A stretch of 64,000 bases of DNA from Actinomadura sp. K4S16 (GCF_008327685.1 NZ_BDDE01000013.1:62001-126000), one strand, 5' to 3'; positions 15,508 to 26,177 are shown, counted from the stretch's first letter. Numbers and translations: made by a program. Notes: generated by a model from the sequence alone, not told the origin.

Positions 15508-16995
15508 TTACGTGGCCTGTCCGACCGTCTGCAGGACGATCTGCGGCGCGACCGACAGCACGACGGCGCCGGCCGCCGCGGCGGTGATCGCGACGCGGAC
15601 GGCGGGGCCGGGGGCGGCGTCGTAGTCCTCGCCGGTGGCGGACGGGGTGAACAGGCGGACCGCCCAGGCGAGGTAGTAGTACAGCCCGATCACCGTGTTG
15701 ATCGCCATCACGACGGCGAGCCAGGTGACGCCGCCGGCGAGGGTGGCGCGGAACACCACGACCTTCGCGAACAGCCCCATGACGCCGGGGGGCAGGCCGG
15801 CGAGGCAGATGAGGAAGAAGGCGAGGGCGGTGGCGACGGCGGGGCTGCGGCGGGCGAGGCCGCGGTAGTCGTCGAGGGTGTCCCGGCGTCCGGTGGCGGT
15901 GCCGCGGCGGGAGAAGCCGATCACGACGGCGAACGCGCCGATGTTCATGACGGCGTAGAGGGCGACGTAGGCCGTGGTGGCGGCGACGGCCTCGGGGAGG
16001 CGGTGCGAGCCGACCGCGAGCGGGGCGAGCATGTAGCCGGACTGGGCGACGGACGACCAGGCGAGCAGGCGGATCGCGGTCCGCTGGCGGAGCGCGGCGA
16101 GGTTCCCGAGCGTCATGGTGAGCGCTGCGAGGACGGCGATGACGGGCCCCCACACGTGGCCGTAGGCGGGCAGGCCCAGGGCGAGGACGATCGCGAGCCC
16201 GGCGAACCCGGCGGCCTTGGACACCACGGCGAGGAAGGCGGCGACGGGCAGCGGGGAGCCCTGGTAGACGTCCGGGGCCCAGAAGTGGAACGGGACGGCG
16301 GCGACCTTGAACGCGAACCCGGCGAGGACGAGCACCGAGCCGAGCCCGGCGACGGGGTCGAGGTCGGCGGGCAGCCGGGACAGGGCGGGGGCGATCCGGT
16401 CCAGGTGCATGGCGCCGGTCGCGCCGTACACGAGGCTGATCCCGAACAGCATGACCGCGGTGGAGACGACGGAGACCAGGAAGAGCTTGAGCGCGGCCTC
16501 GGACGCCGTCCCGTCGTAGCGGCGCAGCGCGGCCAGCGCGAACACCGGGAGGGAGAGGGTCTCCAGCGCGACGAGCAGGAGGACGAGGTCGCGGGCGGCG
16601 ACCAGGGAGAGGGCTCCTATGACGGCCGAGAGGAGGAGGAAGTGGTACTCCCCGACCGGGATCTTCGAGTCGGTGATCTCCTGGAGGGACAGCAGCACGA
16701 CGATCACGGCGGCGCCGAGGATGATCCCCTGGAAGAGCAGGGTGAAGTCGTCCGCGACGTAGGAGCAGGAGGCGGGGCCGCCCGAGCGCAGGCCGTCCGG
16801 CAGGCAGAAGGTGGCGCGGCGGTCCCCGGCGGCCAGCGCGACCACGGCGGCCAGCGCCGCGGCGAGGGACCCGCCGGACAGCAGGGTCAGGACGCGGCGG
16901 GGCGCGTCGAAGGCGTCGGCGAGCAGCAGCCCGATCGCGGCGACGGCGAGGACCAGCGGCGGCGCGATCGCCGCGTAGTCGATGCTCTGGATCAT
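15508..16995 (-). CDS. nuoN: NADH-quinone oxidoreductase subunit N (partial nuo locus)
   Basis: A 495-residue, about 14-helix proton-pump subunit. Diagnostic segments are [17 protein letters not shown], the lysine helix [20 protein letters not shown], and [19 protein letters not shown]. It is the last gene of the ten-gene leftward nuo locus. Its ATG overlaps by one base the stop codon of the nuoM gene. Confidence 0.92.
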   Translation of the reverse strand: MIQSIDYAAIAPPLVLAVAAIGLLLADAFDAPRRVLTLLSGGSLAAALAAVVALAAGDRRATFCLPDGLRSGGPASCSYVADDFTLLFQGIILGAAVIVVLLSLQEITDSKIPVGEYHFLLLSAVIGALSLVAARDLVLLLVALETLSLPVFALAALRRYDGTASEAALKLFLVSVVSTAVMLFGISLVYGATGAMHLDRIAPALSRLPADLDPVAGLGSVLVLAGFAFKVAAVPFHFWAPDVYQGSPLPVAAFLAVVSKAAGFAGLAIVLALGLPAYGHVWGPVIAVLAALTMTLGNLAALRQRTAIRLLAWSSVAQSGYMLAPLAVGSHRLPEAVAATTAYVALYAVMNIGAFAVVIGFSRRGTATGRRDTLDDYRGLARRSPAVATALAFFLICLAGLPPGVMGLFAKVVVFRATLAGGVTWLAVVMAINTVIGLYYYLAWAVRLFTPSATGEDYDAAPGPAVRVAITAAAAGAVVLSVAPQIVLQTVGQAT

Positions 16996-18503
16996 CAGCC
17001 GCCTCCGAACAGCGCGCGGACCGGACCCGTGGTCACGTCCAGCAGGGTCTTCGGCCAGAGGCCGACCAGCAGCGTCAGCGCGATCAGCGGCACCCAGGCG
17101 GCGTACTCCTGGAGGGAGACCGGCGCGACCGGGCCGCGCGGCACGGCGACGCCGTCGGACGGCCCGTGGGTGAGCTTGGCGAGCATCCGCAGGAAGTAGG
17201 CGGCGGTCAGGACGGTGCCGAGCGCGGCGACGGCCATGAACGTCACGAACGTCTCGCGGGGCAGGGATGCGTGCGGGCGGTACGCGCCGATCAGCGCGAG
17301 CACCTCGCCCCAGAACCCGGCCAGCCCGGGCAGCCCGAGGGACGCGACGGACGCGAAGGTCAGGATCGAGGCCAGCCGCGGGGACGTGCTGAGCATGCCG
17401 CCGCCGATGGCGTTCATGTCGCCGGTGCCCCAGCGCTCCTTGACCGAGCCCGCGAGGAAGAACAGCAGGCCGGTGATGAGGCCGTGCGCGATGTTGCCGA
17501 ACAGGGCGGCGTTGACGCCGACGGGGGTGAGGGTCGCGATGCCGAGCAGGACGAACCCCATGTGCCCGACGGACGAGTAGGCGATCATCCGTTTGAGGTC
17601 GCGCTGGGCGAGGCAGGCGAGGGCGCCGTAGACGATCCCGATGACGGCGAGGAGGCCGAGCCACGGCGCCCAGACCTGCGCGCCGTCCGGGGCGAGCGGC
17701 AGCGCGACGCGGACCAGGCCGTAGGTGCCCATCTTCAGCAGCACGCCGGCCAGCAGGACGGACCCGACCGTCGGGGCCTCGGTGTGCGCGTCCGGCAGCC
17801 AGGTGTGCAGCGGCCACATCGGCGCCTTGACCGCGAACCCGATTCCCATCAGGGCGAACGCGGTGACCTGGAGGCCGTGCGACAGGCCGGACCCGTGCCG
17901 GGCGGCCAGGTCGGTCATGTCGAGCGTGCCGGCCTCGGCGCCGACGAGCAGCATCCCGGCGAGCAGGAGCCCGGAGCCGAGCAGCGTGTAGAGGATGAAC
18001 TTGGTGGCGGCGGCGCGGCGCCCCGTCCCGCCCCACAGCATGATCACCACGTACATGGGGACGAGGACGGTCTCGAAGAAGACGAAGAACAGCACGAGGT
18101 CGAGCGCGACGAACGTGCCGAGCATCCCGACCTCCAGGACGAGCAGCAGCGCGGTCAGCAGCCGGATCCGGCCGCCTTCCGGCGGGTGCCGCAGCGTGTA
18201 GAGGAAGCACAGGAACGTCAGCAGGGCGGTCAGCACGACGAGCGGCAGGGAGATCCCGTCCACGCCGAGGTGGAACCGCAGGCCGATGGCGGGCGCCCAG
18301 GGCCGGTCGACCTCCAGCTGCATGCGGGACGTGTCGCCGAAGTCGAACGCCGTCGCCGCCGACACCGCGACGAGGAGGGTCGCGGCGGACACGGCCGTCC
18401 CGAACGCGCGGACGGCGAATCCGGTGCGCAGGAACCGGTCCGCCGGGACGAGCATGGCGAGCGCCCCGAGCAGCGGGATCGCCATCATCAGCACGAAGAT
18501 CAC
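16995..18503 (-). CDS. nuoM: NADH-quinone oxidoreductase subunit M (partial nuo locus)
   Basis: A 502-residue antiporter-like subunit. It shows FFVFFETVLVPMYVVIMLWG with the conserved glutamate, then [20 protein letters not shown] with the pump lysine, and KRMIAYSSVGHMGFVLLG. The GTG start at 18503 overlaps the nuoL stop (GTGA). All polar channel residues expected of a working pump appear present. Confidence 0.92.
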   Translation of the reverse strand: MIFVLMMAIPLLGALAMLVPADRFLRTGFAVRAFGTAVSAATLLVAVSAATAFDFGDTSRMQLEVDRPWAPAIGLRFHLGVDGISLPLVVLTALLTFLCFLYTLRHPPEGGRIRLLTALLLVLEVGMLGTFVALDLVLFFVFFETVLVPMYVVIMLWGGTGRRAAATKFILYTLLGSGLLLAGMLLVGAEAGTLDMTDLAARHGSGLSHGLQVTAFALMGIGFAVKAPMWPLHTWLPDAHTEAPTVGSVLLAGVLLKMGTYGLVRVALPLAPDGAQVWAPWLGLLAVIGIVYGALACLAQRDLKRMIAYSSVGHMGFVLLGIATLTPVGVNAALFGNIAHGLITGLLFFLAGSVKERWGTGDMNAIGGGMLSTSPRLASILTFASVASLGLPGLAGFWGEVLALIGAYRPHASLPRETFVTFMAVAALGTVLTAAYFLRMLAKLTHGPSDGVAVPRGPVAPVSLQEYAAWVPLIALTLLVGLWPKTLLDVTTGPVRALFGGG

Positions 18504-20431
18504 TGGAAGATCACCACCGCGGCCGCGATGACGGCGACACCGGCGAGCAGGCCGGTGAGGTAGGTCTGGGGGTTTCCGTTCTGGACGAACCTGACCAGGC
18601 CGCCGAGCCTGCTCGTGGCCCTTCCGGTGCCGACGACGGCCCCGTCCACGCGTCTCTGGTCGAAGATGACGACGTGCCGCGCCAGCGTCTGGACGGGCCG
18701 GACGATGACCGCCGTGTAGAGCTCGTCCACGAAGAAGGCCCGCGCGAAGACGGTGCGGACCGGGCCGAGCGCCCGCGCGGGGTCCAGAGCCGGGTCGCGG
18801 TTCCACACGAGGAACGCGCCTCCGGCGCCGGCGGCGAGGAGCAGGATGCTGAGCACCGAGGCCCCGAACTGGGGACGCAGCTCCGACGCCCCGAGCCCGA
18901 AGAACCCGAGAATCGCGGCGGGGACGGCCAGCGCCGCCACGGTCCACGACATGAAGCGCGACGGGTCGCGCACCTCGTACGGTCCGCGACGTTCACCGAA
19001 GAACGTCATCAACCACGCGCGCATCGCATAGGCGGCCGTCAGGACGACCGTGACGAGCAACCCCAGGTAGACCAGCCACGCGATCCCGCCCGACACACTG
19101 ATCGAGTTGGGCCCTGCGCCAGGGGCCTGTGAGAGGGGCGCGTAGGAGAACCAGCCGGCCGTCTCGATCTCGCCGCCGTGCAGGGCCGCGTGCTGGGCGG
19201 CCTCGATGACGGCGTCCTTGCTGAACCATCCGCTGAACGGCGGGACGCCCGCGAGGGCGGCGAAACCCACGGTCATCGACCAGAACGTGAGGGGCATGCC
19301 GCGCCGGAGCCCGCCGTACTGGGCGAGCAGGTTCGACCCGGCGGTCACGATCACGCAGCCGGCGGCGAGGAACAGCAGCGCCTTGAACGCCGCGTGCGTC
19401 AGCAGGTGGAAGACCGCCGCCGACCGCGCGCCCACCGCGAGCCCGGCGGCCATGACGGCGAGCTGGCTGATGGTCGAGTACGCCAGGACGCGCTTCAGGT
19501 CGTCCTGCGCGAGGGCCGCGCACGCCGAGCCGACCATGGAGACCACGGCGATGACGCCCAGCACGGCGAGCGCGGACGGGGCCACGAGGAACACCCCGTA
19601 CAGGCGCGCCACGACGTAGATCCCGGCCGCGACCATCGTCGCCGCATGGATGAGGGCGCTGATCGGCGTGGGGCCCGCCATCGCGTCCGGGAGCCAGGTG
19701 TGCAGCGGGAACTGGGCGCTCTTGCCCGCGACCCCGGCGAGCAGCAGCAGCGCGGCCGCCGTCGCCGTCGTCTGCGGGAGCTCGCCCGCCGTCCGGACGA
19801 TCCGGTCGATCTGGAACGTCCCGGCGCCCACGCCGAGGACGATCACGCCGATGAGGAAGCCGACGTCGCCGAGCCGCGTGACGAGGAACGCCTTGACCGC
19901 CGCCCGCGAGTTGGCCCGGTCCTCCCAGTGGTGGCCGATCAGGAAGTACGAGCAGATGCCCATGACCTCCCAGCCGACGTACAGGACGAGGAGGTCGCCG
20001 GAGTAGACGACCAGCAGCATCGCGGACGTGAACAGCGAGATGAACGCGGCGTAGGACGAGTACCGCCGGTCCCCCGACATGTACGCGACCGAGTACACCT
20101 GGACGGCCAGCGCCACGCAGCAGACCATGAGCCCGACGACCGCGGCGAGGCCGTCCACCTGGAGCCCGACGCTGATCGGCACCGAGCCGGTGTCGACCAG
20201 CGCGAGCGCGCCGGTGCGCTCGCCCGGGTCCCGCCAGACGACGAACGCGACGATCGCCGACAGGACGAGCGACACCGCGACCGGCGCGCAGGCGATCAGC
20301 GCCGGGCCGTTGCGCAGCGGCGAGCCCGCGGGGGTGCCGCGCAGCACCCGGGTCAGGGACGGGCCGAACAGCATCCCGGCGAAGGCGGCGAGGAAGGGCA
20401 GCAGCGCGACGAGCGACGCGAGCCAGATCAC
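18500..20431 (-). CDS. nuoL: NADH-quinone oxidoreductase subunit L (partial nuo locus)
   Basis: A 643-residue subunit with the typical [20 protein letters not shown] segment, [20 protein letters not shown], and a long C-terminal part containing [16 protein letters not shown], which corresponds to the lateral amphipathic helix and final membrane helix. The GTG start at 20431 overlaps the nuoK stop. GAGGAGG lies 8-9 bases before it. Confidence 0.92.
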   Translation of the reverse strand: MIWLASLVALLPFLAAFAGMLFGPSLTRVLRGTPAGSPLRNGPALIACAPVAVSLVLSAIVAFVVWRDPGERTGALALVDTGSVPISVGLQVDGLAAVVGLMVCCVALAVQVYSVAYMSGDRRYSSYAAFISLFTSAMLLVVYSGDLLVLYVGWEVMGICSYFLIGHHWEDRANSRAAVKAFLVTRLGDVGFLIGVIVLGVGAGTFQIDRIVRTAGELPQTTATAAALLLLAGVAGKSAQFPLHTWLPDAMAGPTPISALIHAATMVAAGIYVVARLYGVFLVAPSALAVLGVIAVVSMVGSACAALAQDDLKRVLAYSTISQLAVMAAGLAVGARSAAVFHLLTHAAFKALLFLAAGCVIVTAGSNLLAQYGGLRRGMPLTFWSMTVGFAALAGVPPFSGWFSKDAVIEAAQHAALHGGEIETAGWFSYAPLSQAPGAGPNSISVSGGIAWLVYLGLLVTVVLTAAYAMRAWLMTFFGERRGPYEVRDPSRFMSWTVAALAVPAAILGFFGLGASELRPQFGASVLSILLLAAGAGGAFLVWNRDPALDPARALGPVRTVFARAFFVDELYTAVIVRPVQTLARHVVIFDQRRVDGAVVGTGRATSRLGGLVRFVQNGNPQTYLTGLLAGVAVIAAAVVIFQ

Positions 20432-20856
20432 GGCGACGCCTCCTCGCGCTCGGGTTGCGGTCCGGGTTCGTCCCCTCGTCCGGCGGCTCCGTGGTCTACG
20501 GGTCCGCGTCGGGCCAGAGCGGGGCTCGCGGAATCCGCGGGCTCCTCGGGGTTCTCGGAGAGGGTGCGCAGCCGGTCTACGTCGATCATCTGGCGGTTGC
20601 GGAACACCAGCAGCACGATCGCGAGGCCGAGCCCGACCTCGGCCGCGGCGATCACGATGGTGAACAGCGTGAGGACCTGGCCGCCGTGCAGGCGGTCGCG
20701 GTACCAGACGTCGAACGTGACGAGGTTGAGGTTCACCGCGTTCAGCATCAGCTCGACCGACATCAGGACGAGGATCGCGTTGCGGCGCGCCAGCACCCCG
20801 TACACGCCGACGGAGAACAGCAGGGCGGCGACGACCGTCGGGTAGGCGAGATGCAT
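20428..20856 (-). CDS. nuoK: NADH-quinone oxidoreductase subunit K with C-terminal tail
   Basis: A 142-residue protein. Residues 1-100 are the normal three-helix NuoK, with the two membrane glutamates in [16 protein letters not shown] and [15 protein letters not shown]. About 40 extra residues follow ([20 protein letters not shown] to [10 protein letters not shown]), charged and proline-rich, absent from ordinary NuoK. The ATG overlaps the nuoJ stop by one base. Confidence 0.9.
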   Translation of the reverse strand: MHLAYPTVVAALLFSVGVYGVLARRNAILVLMSVELMLNAVNLNLVTFDVWYRDRLHGGQVLTLFTIVIAAAEVGLGLAIVLLVFRNRQMIDVDRLRTLSENPEEPADSASPALARRGPVDHGAAGRGDEPGPQPEREEASP

Positions 20857-21497
20857 CAGGCGCCGCCCTTCCCGTCCGGCGTCGCCGCGGGCTCCGCACC
20901 GGGCTTCGCGCCGGATTCCGCCCCGGGTTTCGCGCCGGGTTCCGCGCCGGGCTTCGCCTTCCGCTTCGCGCGGGGCTTCCCGCCGGCGGCGGGACGGGCC
21001 CGGATGTCCGACCGCGAGAGGACGATCGCGCCGACCAGTGAGGCCAGCAGCAGCACCGACAGGACCTCGAACGGCAGCACCCACGTCCGGAACACCGCGC
21101 CGCCGAGCTCGTCCGCCGATCCGCCGCCCGCGCGCAGCGGCATCCGCGCGTCGCCGAACCCCATGACCATCACCGCGACCAGGACGGCGGCGGTGCCGGC
21201 GGCGACGGCCAGCGCGGCCCACCGGTTCCCGGAGTCGAGGTCGGCGGACTCCCCGATCGGCGCGCGCGTCAGCATGATCCCGAACAGCAGCAGCACCACG
21301 ATGGCGCCGACGTAGATGAGGACCTGCACCCAGGCGACGAACTCCGCGGTGAGGACGAGGTAGCCGCCGGCGAGCGCGCCGAACGACACCACCAGCCACA
21401 GCGCCGCGTGAACGAGTTGCCGCGTCGTCACCACGAGGACCGCGGACCCGACCGCCACCACGCCGAGCAGCGCGAACACGATCTCCTGGCCGCTCAT
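20856..21497 (-). CDS. nuoJ: NADH-quinone oxidoreductase subunit J with repeat tail
   Basis: A 213-residue protein with the five NuoJ helices ([40 protein letters not shown] and so on). After about residue 170 there is a basic segment and a short-period repeat of Gly-Ala-(Glu/Lys)-(Pro/Ser) units ([20 protein letters not shown]). The tail is likely disordered and cytoplasmic. ATG overlaps the nuoI stop (ATGA). Confidence 0.9.
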   Translation of the reverse strand: MSGQEIVFALLGVVAVGSAVLVVTTRQLVHAALWLVVSFGALAGGYLVLTAEFVAWVQVLIYVGAIVVLLLFGIMLTRAPIGESADLDSGNRWAALAVAAGTAAVLVAVMVMGFGDARMPLRAGGGSADELGGAVFRTWVLPFEVLSVLLLASLVGAIVLSRSDIRARPAAGGKPRAKRKAKPGAEPGAKPGAESGAKPGAEPAATPDGKGGA

Positions 21498-22045
21498 GCG
21501 CGCGCCCCGGGCGGGGGCCGGCGGGCGGCCCGCGCGGCGGCCTTCTCCGCCGCGGCCACTTCCTTCGGCGGCTCGGCGGCCGGGTCGTGGGCCTGCGGCG
21601 GCGGGACGGTCCACATCCACTCCCGCAGGCGCTCCTTCTCGTGGGTCAGCTCGGCGATGTCGTACTCGGCGTACTCGAACTCCGGCGACCAGAACAGCGC
21701 GTCGAACGGGCACACCTCGATGCAGATGCCGCAGTACATGCACAGCGCGAAGTCGATCGCGAACCGGTCGAGGACGTTGCGCGTCCGGGGACGCCCGCCG
21801 CCCTCGGCCGGGAGCGTCTCCTTGTGCGAATCGATGTAGATGCACCAGTCGGGGCACTCGCGGGCGCAGAGCATGCACACCGTGCAGTTCTCCTCGAACA
21901 GCGCGATGACGCCCCTGCTGCGCGGCGGCAGGTCCGGTTGCACTTCGGGGTACTGGCGCGTTATGGACCGCCGCGTCATCGTCCGCAACGTGACCGCCAG
22001 CCCCTTGGCCAGCCCGCCTCCTGGTAGCCGTCCCACGCGCCCCAT
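21494..22045 (-). CDS. nuoI: NADH-quinone oxidoreductase subunit I, 2x[4Fe-4S]
   Basis: A 183-residue iron-sulfur subunit. Two ferredoxin motifs are complete: Cys54, 57, 60, 64 ([14 protein letters not shown]) and Cys102, 105, 108, 112 ([19 protein letters not shown]), so clusters N6a and N6b should form. The N-terminal amphipathic helix and GLAVTLRTM are usual for NuoI. The C-terminus carries an alanine- and lysine-rich tail. In this locus it would be the entry-side relay, since nuoE, F and G are missing. The upstream 100 bases, shared with an opposite-strand gene, probably hold a separate promoter. Confidence 0.92.
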   Translation of the reverse strand: MGRVGRLPGGGLAKGLAVTLRTMTRRSITRQYPEVQPDLPPRSRGVIALFEENCTVCMLCARECPDWCIYIDSHKETLPAEGGGRPRTRNVLDRFAIDFALCMYCGICIEVCPFDALFWSPEFEYAEYDIAELTHEKERLREWMWTVPPPQAHDPAAEPPKEVAAAEKAAARAARRPPPGARA

Positions 22046-22147
22046 GATTGCGCACGATCGGCGCGGGGGGAACGCGGCGGGTTCCGCGTTCGTCCAACGA
22101 GGTATAGGTCGTGTGCTGATGAGCTGGTTTGCGGCCGGGGAGGGCAT

Positions 22148-22978
22148 GTGAGTCATCACGCGGACCGCCCGCACGACCCGGAGCCCGGTCACCGCCCCGG
22201 TCCGGCGTCCGACCGCGCCCGTCCCGCGCACCGGCACCCGCCGCGGCCTCGGCAGAAGCCGCGCACCCCACCCGGCTGGAGTCCCCCGTACCCCGGGCCG
22301 CCGGTGCCTCCGCAGCCGCCCTATCCGCCGCCCATTCCGGCACCGACCCCGGAGACGGCCCGAGGTTTCGTTTGGGCCTGCGTGCCCTTCCTCACTCTCG
22401 GCTACGGGACGCCGGTCTCGTTCCTGTACGCGGCCGTCCGGCGTCGGTCGCCGGGGCTCGCGGTCACCGCCGCCGGGTACGGCGCCGGGTCGGCCGCCGT
22501 ACTGATGATGCTCCAGTCCGGCCAGCTGTTCCTCACCGCACTCGGCGTGTTCGCGGCGATCCTGCTGTGGATCGCCGGTACGGGGCACGCGATCGCCCTC
22601 CGGACGTCCGTCTTCCCCCGGGAGGTCCCCCGCCACCGGCTCAACGAGCACGCGGTCGAGGTCGCCAAGTACCGCCGGTCGCTGCGGGAGGAGGCCCGCG
22701 CACTCGCCGCCGAGGACCCGGCGCTCGCCCGCGAGCTGCGCATCGGCCGCCCGGACATGCCGCGCACCTACGACGACGGCGGCCTCGTGGACGTCAACCA
22801 CGCGTCCCGCGAGATCATCGAGGCGCTGCCCGGCGCGACCCCGGAGATCGCAGACCGGATCGTCCGCCGCCGCGAGCAGACGGGCGGGTTCGTCTCGGCC
22901 GAGGAGATGGCCGTCGACGCCGACGTCCCGCCGGACGTCCTCCCGCTGATGGCCGACTTCACGATCTTCCTCAGGTGA
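22148..22978 (+). CDS. Membrane protein with ComEA-like helix-hairpin-helix domain
   Basis: A 276-residue protein placed on the opposite strand between nuoI and nuoH. Residues 1-70 are His/Pro/Arg-rich and probably disordered ([12 protein letters not shown]). Residues 72-150 contain three hydrophobic helices. Residues 150-205 are charged and helical. Residues 212-275 form a helix-hairpin-helix domain, [20 protein letters not shown] and [18 protein letters not shown], as in ComEA and related DNA-binding modules. Unlike ComEA the HhH faces the cytoplasm if the three-helix model is right. GTG 22148 has GGGAGGG upstream. Function unknown; a link to the nuo genes is positional only. Confidence 0.75.
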   Translation: MSHHADRPHDPEPGHRPGPASDRARPAHRHPPRPRQKPRTPPGWSPPYPGPPVPPQPPYPPPIPAPTPETARGFVWACVPFLTLGYGTPVSFLYAAVRRRSPGLAVTAAGYGAGSAAVLMMLQSGQLFLTALGVFAAILLWIAGTGHAIALRTSVFPREVPRHRLNEHAVEVAKYRRSLREEARALAAEDPALARELRIGRPDMPRTYDDGGLVDVNHASREIIEALPGATPEIADRIVRRREQTGGFVSAEEMAVDADVPPDVLPLMADFTIFLR

Positions 22979-23023
22979 CGCCGGGGCCGACGAGGCTGCG
23001 AGGGCTACCGGGGCCGATGGCGC

Positions 23024-23977
23024 TCAGAGGGCGACCTTGAGGACGCCGGTCAGCGCGAGCTGGGCGAGCGACAGCGGGACGAGCCACGCCCAAGCGAGCT
23101 TCTGCAACTGGTCCTCGCGCATGCGCGGATAGCTGACCCGCAGCCAGATCACGCAGAACGCCAGCACGCCGGCCTTCAGCAGCGTCCAGAGCCAGCCCAG
23201 CTCGGTGTTCAGGAACGGGCCCTTCCAGCCGCCGAGGAACAGCACGGCCGTCAGCGCGCACAGCACGACGATCCCGGCGTACTCGGCCAGGATGAACAGC
23301 GCGAACCGCAGCCCGCCGTACTCCGTGTACGGGCCGAAGATGATCTCCGAGTCGGCCACCGGCATGTCGAACGGCGGCCGCCGCAGCTCCGCCAGGCCCG
23401 CGACGAAGAACACCACGCCGCCGACCGCCTGCCACGGCAGCCACCACCAGCGCCACTCCTCCACGACGCCCTGCAGCGACAGCGTCCCCGCCGCCATCGC
23501 CACCGACGACGCCGCGAACACCATCGGCAGCTCGTAGGACATCAGCTGCGCGGCGACCCGCATCCCGCCGAGCAGCGAGTACTTGTTCGCGCTCGCCCAG
23601 CCCGCCATGATCGCGCCGATCACGCCGACGCCCATCACGGCGAGGGCGAAGAACACCCCGGGACCGAGGTCGAGCGCGACCTGCCCGCCCGGCCCGACCG
23701 GGACCACGAGCAGCACGAGCAGGTACGGCACGATCGCGACGCCCGGCGCCAGCTTGAACACCCACCGGTCGGCGTCGCGCGGGACCACGTCCTCCTTCTG
23801 CGCGAACTTGACCCCGTCGGCGACGAGCTGCGCCCAGCCGTGGAAGCCGCCCGCGTACATCGGGCCGAGGCGGCCCTGCATGTGCGCCATCACCTTGTGC
23901 TCGGCCTGCCCCACCAGCAGCGGGAGCACCGCGAACGCGCCCGCGACCAGCACCAGCTTGACCACGACCTCAAGCAT
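23024..23977 (-). CDS. nuoH: NADH-quinone oxidoreductase subunit H (partial nuo locus)
   Basis: A 317-residue, eight-helix subunit that normally forms the quinone channel with NuoB and NuoD. Conserved parts are RLGPMYAGGFHGWAQLVADG, then KFAQKEDVVPRDAD, the E-rich loop AELRRPPFDMPVADSE and EYGGLRFALFILAEY. The ATG at 23977 overlaps nuoC by eight bases. Notable here because the usual partner NuoD is not encoded in the locus. Confidence 0.92.
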   Translation of the reverse strand: MLEVVVKLVLVAGAFAVLPLLVGQAEHKVMAHMQGRLGPMYAGGFHGWAQLVADGVKFAQKEDVVPRDADRWVFKLAPGVAIVPYLLVLLVVPVGPGGQVALDLGPGVFFALAVMGVGVIGAIMAGWASANKYSLLGGMRVAAQLMSYELPMVFAASSVAMAAGTLSLQGVVEEWRWWWLPWQAVGGVVFFVAGLAELRRPPFDMPVADSEIIFGPYTEYGGLRFALFILAEYAGIVVLCALTAVLFLGGWKGPFLNTELGWLWTLLKAGVLAFCVIWLRVSYPRMREDQLQKLAWAWLVPLSLAQLALTGVLKVAL

Positions 23978-24536
23978 TCGGACCCCAGCCCTCCGGGACG
24001 CCGGGCGGGCGGACGCGGCGGCGGCTCGGCGCGCCGTGCCCCGACTCGCCCGGTTCCTTCGCACCCGGCCACGGCTTGGCGACGCGGGCGGCGAGCACGA
24101 AGTCCTTGCGGAGCGGATGGCCCTCGAAGCCCTCCGGCAGCAGCAGCGGGACGAGGTTCGGGTGGCCCTCGAAGAGGATGCCGAACATCTCCGACGTCTC
24201 CCGCTCGTGCCACGCGGCGCCCCGGTAGACGCCCGTCGCGGTCGCCAGCACGGGCGCGCGCTTGGAGACGCGCGTGCGGATCAGCAGATGGTGGCGGCGC
24301 TCCAGCGAGTAGACGTGGACGACGACCGCGAAGCCGTCCTCCATCTCGTCCACGCCGGTCAGCCAGTCGAAGAACCCGCAGGACAGCTCGTCGCGCGCGA
24401 ATGTGAGCGCGTCGATCCAGTGCTCGGGCGGCACCCCGACGGCCAGGCCGCCGTGCGTCTCCTCGCTGGTGATCTCGTCGCCGAAGCGGGCCGTCCAGGC
24501 GTCCATGAGTTCCGCCGCGAGGGATTCGGAGCTCAT
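23970..24536 (-). CDS. nuoC: NADH-quinone oxidoreductase subunit C (partial nuo locus)
   Basis: A 188-residue 30-kDa-type subunit. Typical segments are [29 protein letters not shown], and [20 protein letters not shown] followed by [16 protein letters not shown]. It is NuoC alone and not a NuoCD fusion; the next gene is nuoH. The C-terminal 30 residues are a basic tail. The start overlaps the nuoB stop (ATGA). Confidence 0.9.
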   Translation of the reverse strand: MSSESLAAELMDAWTARFGDEITSEETHGGLAVGVPPEHWIDALTFARDELSCGFFDWLTGVDEMEDGFAVVVHVYSLERRHHLLIRTRVSKRAPVLATATGVYRGAAWHERETSEMFGILFEGHPNLVPLLLPEGFEGHPLRKDFVLAARVAKPWPGAKEPGESGHGAPSRRRVRPPGVPEGWGPNA

Positions 24537-25699
24537 CGGTCACGTCCGATCTGGTCGTCGTGCTCGTCGTCGACCAGGCCGGGGATGATCGAAGGATCGT
24601 GCTCCGGGTTCACGCCCCCGCCCTCGGGCGCGGTGGCGTGCTCGTCCTCGGGCATGTGGACGGGCTGCGTCGTGTCCGTCGGCAGGACGGGCGGCGTCTC
24701 GGGCTCGGGCTCGGTCTCGGTCTCGCCCAGGTTCCGGACGGGCTGCGTGACGTCGGCCGGCCCGACGGCCTCCGGCTCGGGTTCCGCGGGCGGCTCCGCA
24801 TCGCCGAGATGTCCGACCGGCTGGGTGACGTCGGTCGGTTCGACGGGCGGCGCCTGGGGCTCGGGCCTCCCCGGGGCCTCGGCATCGTCGAGGTGCCGGA
24901 CGGGCTGGGTCGTGTCCGTCGGCCGGGCGGCCGGCGCCTGCGGCTCCGGCTCGGCCGGAGGTTCGGCCTCGCCCAGATGCGGGACGGGCAGCGTCTCGTT
25001 CTCCGCGGCCTCGTGCCCCACCGCTTCCGGCTGCACCGCCTCGTCCTCCGCCCCCTCCTCCGGTGCGCTGTTCCAGTGCTCGAAGGTCTCGTGCTGGTCG
25101 GGCGGGGGCGGCGGCTGGAGCGGGCGGCGCAGGACGGTCGCCGTGAGCGGGCGCGGCGCGGGCGGCGGGGCCACGGGCTCGCGGTCGGCGCCGTCCCCGC
25201 CGTAGCGGTCGCCGAGCGACTCGGCCGCGATCTTCTCCTGGAGGTGGACGATGCCGTGCAGCAGCGCCTCCGGGCGGGGCGGGCAGCCGGGCACGTAGAC
25301 GTCCACGGGGATGATCTGGTCGACGCCCTTGGTCACGCAGTAGGAGTCCCAGTACGGGCCGCCGCAGTTGGAGCAGGCGCCGAAGGAGATGACGTACTTG
25401 GGTTCGGGCATCTGCTCGTAGAGGCGGCGCACGGCCGGGGCCATCTTGTCGCTGACGGTCCCGGAGACGACCATCAGGTCGGCCTGCCGCGGGCCGGGGG
25501 CGAACGGGATGACGCCGAGCCGGATGAAGTCGTGCCGGCTCATCGACGTCGCGATGAACTCGATGGCGCAGCAGGCCAGCCCGAAGTTGAACACCCAGAG
25601 CGAGTAGCGGCGGCCCCAGTTGAGCACGAACCTGATCGGCTTGGGCGCGAGCCGCGACAGCGGCCCGACGCTCGGCGGGGGTAGATCGATGGTGCCCAC
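24533..25699 (-). CDS. nuoB: NADH-quinone oxidoreductase subunit B with long repeat tail
   Basis: A 388-residue protein. Residues 1-160 are a complete NuoB with the N2 cluster ligands Cys43-Cys44 (GLACCAIEF), Cys109 (GACSNCGG) and Cys139 (VPGCPPRPE). A further 228 residues follow, absent from normal NuoB of 160-180 residues. They are rich in Pro, Glu and Ala and include four imperfect repeats of 26-28 residues around TQPV (residues 264, 292, 318, 344), each of the type 'P-x-D-x-TQPV-x-x-L-x-x-x-E-x-x-x-x-PEP'. The tail is acidic and likely disordered. The start is GTG 25699 with a weak ribosome site. Confidence 0.9.
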   Translation of the reverse strand: MGTIDLPPPSVGPLSRLAPKPIRFVLNWGRRYSLWVFNFGLACCAIEFIATSMSRHDFIRLGVIPFAPGPRQADLMVVSGTVSDKMAPAVRRLYEQMPEPKYVISFGACSNCGGPYWDSYCVTKGVDQIIPVDVYVPGCPPRPEALLHGIVHLQEKIAAESLGDRYGGDGADREPVAPPPAPRPLTATVLRRPLQPPPPPDQHETFEHWNSAPEEGAEDEAVQPEAVGHEAAENETLPVPHLGEAEPPAEPEPQAPAARPTDTTQPVRHLDDAEAPGRPEPQAPPVEPTDVTQPVGHLGDAEPPAEPEPEAVGPADVTQPVRNLGETETEPEPETPPVLPTDTTQPVHMPEDEHATAPEGGGVNPEHDPSIIPGLVDDEHDDQIGRDR

Positions 25700-25725
25700 A
25701 CCGCCATTGTTACAGCGCCCGGCGG

Positions 25726-26097
25726 TCAGACCCAGGACAGGACGCCCTTCTTGCCCGCGTATGCGAGCCCCGTGGCGAGGAACGCCAGGAAGACGAACAT
25801 CTCGCCGAGCGTCGTCGCGCCGTAGCCGGGGTCCGAGAAGACGGTCGCCCAGGGGAACAGGAAGACCGCGTCCACCGCGAACACCACGTACAGGTAGCCG
25901 AAGACGTAATAGCGCACGTAGGAGTGGGCCCAGCCCTCACCGACCGGATCGACGCCGCACTCGTACGTGGTCAGCTTCTCGACCGTGGGACGATGGGGAC
26001 GCAGCAGCCGGTTCGCCGCGAGCGCTCCCCCGACGATCCCGGCGCCCACGAGGAGCAGCACGACCACGACGACATATGTGTCGAAATAGTTATGCAC
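25726..26097 (-). CDS. nuoA: NADH-quinone oxidoreductase subunit A (partial nuo locus)
   Basis: A 123-residue, three-helix subunit. The quinone-side loop contains [20 protein letters not shown] with the conserved cysteine, and the second helix contains [17 protein letters not shown] with its acidic residues. GTG 26097 has GAGGAGG six bases upstream. It is the first gene of the locus in the order A-B-C-H-(gap)-I-J-K-L-M-N. Confidence 0.92.
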   Translation of the reverse strand: MHNYFDTYVVVVVLLLVGAGIVGGALAANRLLRPHRPTVEKLTTYECGVDPVGEGWAHSYVRYYVFGYLYVVFAVDAVFLFPWATVFSDPGYGATTLGEMFVFLAFLATGLAYAGKKGVLSWV

Positions 26098-26114
26098 CAG
26101 ATCCTCCTCGCGTG

Positions 26115-26177
26115 CGTCACATCAAGTATCTCGCGGAGCAGCCAGTATCTCGCGGAGCAGCATCGAGCTATGTGACG
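26115..26177. promoter_or_regulatory. Nested repeat array upstream of nuoA
   Basis: An 18-base sequence, AGTATCTCGCGGAGCAGC, occurs twice in tandem (26125-26142, 26144-26161; 19-base period). The pair is bracketed by an inverted repeat, CGTCACAT (26115-26122) and ATGTGACG (26170-26177). It lies between nuoA and the divergent 26269 gene, where a regulator of either would bind. Confidence 0.55.

Noticed and set aside
15499..20845. Long rightward frames across the nuo genes
   Set aside because: They run antisense to clearly recognisable membrane subunits and read as repetitive Gly/Asp/Arg/Glu sequence without any domain.
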